From the NCBI RefSeq assembly GCF_003339525.1, contig NZ_CP031124.1:1984001-2048000 (forward strand): a DNA stretch of 64,000 nt, given 5' to 3'. Positions 61,801 to 64,000 of this stretch are shown here, in pieces (the first letter of the stretch is position 1; the number at the start of each line of letters is the position of its first letter). A program made the position numbers and the translations under genes. Source of the stretch: Ephemeroptericola cinctiostellae (GTDB lineage: Bacteria; Pseudomonadota; Gammaproteobacteria; Burkholderiales; Burkholderiaceae). The notes below the pieces were generated by a model that was not told the origin of the DNA, ran no database searches, and worked only from the letters and a program-made list of their open reading frames with translations.

Positions 61801-64000
61801 CTAGGAGATTTAATTGGACTTACTTTTATCTAACATGTGAGACAACCGAACAAAATGCAAATACGGATTAAAGTAAATTACCTGCTGTTCGCCCCCTCCA
61901 CCCACTGGCTCGATTAACATCTGATCAACCATTGGCGGCCCTTGTACTAAAGATTGTTTCACTCGCTGCTGCCGAAACATTGTCAATAATGCGTATTCCT
62001 CTGAGACCGATATTGTGACAAAAGCAGTCCTAGGCGTTCTACCATCTCCCGATTTGATGATTGAGTCTGTTAATCCAAAAATCCACCGTTTATGGGCATC
62101 TGCTTTTCCCTGGTTTCCCAACTTCTTCAGCGTGTCAATAGCCCAAAAATGGACTTTCATATCTACAGGACATTTATTAAACCATTTTGTAATGACTTCG
62201 TATGCACCATTGAAATTTTGGGCTTGCATTGCATCAACCCAGTCTTTTGTTGGACGAGATGATTCACAACGCATTTGAAAGTCAGAGCGCCTTCCATATG
62301 CATTTCTTAGCTGAGTAAAATCAACGGTATCTGTTAATTTTGGGTTTGGTGCAGCCACATCATCTGGTATCAGTTTAAACGACTCTGAACCATCAATGGT
62401 TTCAGTTGGTTGAGCATAGGCATTGCCTAAAGTGGCTATGCTTAGAAATGTCCCGAAGATTGCAAGTTGTGCTTTACGCATATATTTCCTCTTTAAATGT
62501 TTTCAACTTGATTATGCCCAAACATTGACTCACTACAAAGTCAAACATCAAAAACAATCATTGGTTGGCTTGAATGCCTCTCGTGTGAATTAAAAATTGA
62601 TTCATCATTAAGCTATTTTCAACCTATTCTAGAATCTCGGGTTCAACCAATTGTGCCAATTGCGCCATGGATTCTTGCCAGCCCAAATAACACATTTCCA
62701 CGGGGATGATCTCGGGGATGCCCGATTGCTCGATCTGAATTTCAGTGCCGCACAGCACTTTTTTCAGACTTATTTTGACATCCATGCTGCCTGTGAGATT
62801 GGGGTCGTCGAAAGTGTCGGTGTAATGTAGAAATTCATTTGGGGTGAGTTCAAGGTATTCGCCGCCGAATGAGTGGCTGTTGCCTGTGCCAAAATTGGTG
62901 AATGACATTTTGAATGTGCCGCCCACTCGGGCGTCGAGGTGGTGCACGGTGCAGGTGAAGCCGTAAGGTGGGATCCATTTGGCCAATGCGGGGGCTTCGA
63001 GAAAGGCGCGGTAGACGCGTTCGGGTGGTGTGCGGAGGACGCGGTGCAGTTGGACTGTTCCTGTGGTCATGCTTGATTCTCCTTTTGGGGTGCGGTGATC
63101 GTTGTGGATAAGAGGATGCGTGATTTTTTTGATGTGCTTGTCATGGCTTTTTTCCCTCAGTGTATCAAAATTCAAAATCGGTGTTGGATGAAATGACTGT
63201 TTGATATGGAGTGATGTCGGATATGTTTGCCCTCTTTTTTCAAGCATTTGATGGTCAAATGTTGGTAGCAAGAAGCATTGTGGGGATGCGGTCGGTGCAT
63301 TTGAAAACCACTGCATCCATTTAAAACAGTTCATGCGTTGATTGCATCGGTACAGAGTTCGACTTGTAAAAAACCATAGCCTTCGGGTGACATTTGCTTG
63401 TCACCATGCACCAGTTTGATCGCTTGGTTGAAATTCGGCATGTGGGTGATGCAGGTGTGGTATTCACCATTTTCACCGCAAGCGTCCGCGCCGCGTTCGG
63501 TCAGGCTGCGAATGACCTCTGGGTTAAGCGTTTCTCCAAGCAGGTCAATGCAGTCGGCACGGGCGGAGACGATCAGGGCTTGCATGCCAATGTCCAACAT
63601 CTCGTTGAGCAGTGTCAGCCGCGGCCGTTGCCAGAGCGGCAACCATGCGCGGAGTGCGGCTTGGGCGCACACATGCTCTTCCCAATCGCGGTGCGCTTCA
63701 AGGTCGATGTCGCCAAAAACCACATGGGTGGCGTGGGTGCTGGCGGCGATGCCTTGGGCTTGAGTCACCCATACCTGCTCATAATCATTCCAGCCCGCTT
63801 GCCCAAAAGTAATGGGCAAGCCCAGTGCGGCGGCTTGCGCCCGCAAAACGCTGGGGGGTAGGCCGTGAGAGCGTGAGCGCTCGCCGGTCTCAGCCAGCAT
63901 GTTCATGAGGCCGACGGGGGTTGCGCCGCGCTGATGGGCGCACCAAAAAGCGTATGCGCTGTCTTTACCACCGCTCCAGCTGGTGAGGTAACGTGTGGAT

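Overview
The window looks like chromosome of a betaproteobacterium, probably a Burkholderiales member of moderate G+C. The evidence is the type-B L31 gene, COG4255-recJ and lolC-lolD-TatD-comEC neighbourhoods, a HexR-controlled Entner-Doudoroff block (zwf, edd, eda), and dispersed palindromes built on ATTCCC...GGGAAT like the dRS3 repeats of Neisseria. The species cannot be named from the sequence. No rRNA, tRNA, CRISPR array, transposase, integrase or prophage gene was found.

Layout. 1-1342 (minus): 5' part of a trimeric autotransporter adhesin. 1853-4639: a DUF1615 lipoprotein, a small membrane protein and rlmJ. 4855-7440: acnB. 7925-9847: an exported dikinase-like protein with its domains in glucan-water-dikinase order. 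9929-12168: an accessory island between two palindromic repeats. It holds a gene cassette with a recognisable integron attC site (HEPN-like protein), a membrane-anchored coiled-coil gene, a degenerate attC and a second HEPN-like gene, with no integrase. 12300-24838: housekeeping genes (CinA-like, EI24, hrpA, pbpG, greB, rpmE2 with a structured leader, an ArnT-like membrane protein, UPF0114, class I fumarase). 25160-31852: an RND efflux operon with a divergent MarR regulator and a clear operator over the efflux promoter.

32030-41925: argG, a complete OsmF-YehYXW osmolyte ABC importer, an MsbA-related ABC exporter, argF and argD. 42238-49345: hexR and zwf (minus) facing edd-eda (plus), with candidate HexR sites over both promoters, then a GNAT acetyltransferase and an SMP-30-type lactonase. 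Together these would carry glucose-6-phosphate to pyruvate and glyceraldehyde-3-phosphate; no pgl-type lactonase is present in the window. 49710-58011: a YchJ-family gene, nadB, comEC, a TatD-family gene, lolD and lolC. 58245-64000: a COG4255 protein, recJ, two small exported proteins (one DUF4919-like), an SRPBCC protein and the 3' part of a Dph6-type ATP pyrophosphatase.

The most unusual items are the integrase-less cassette island with HEPN-like genes, the exported dikinase-like protein, and the two families of palindromic intergenic repeats, one of which lies between lolC and lolD. Starts were adjusted to the ATG with the best ribosome binding site or signal peptide; these are inferences.
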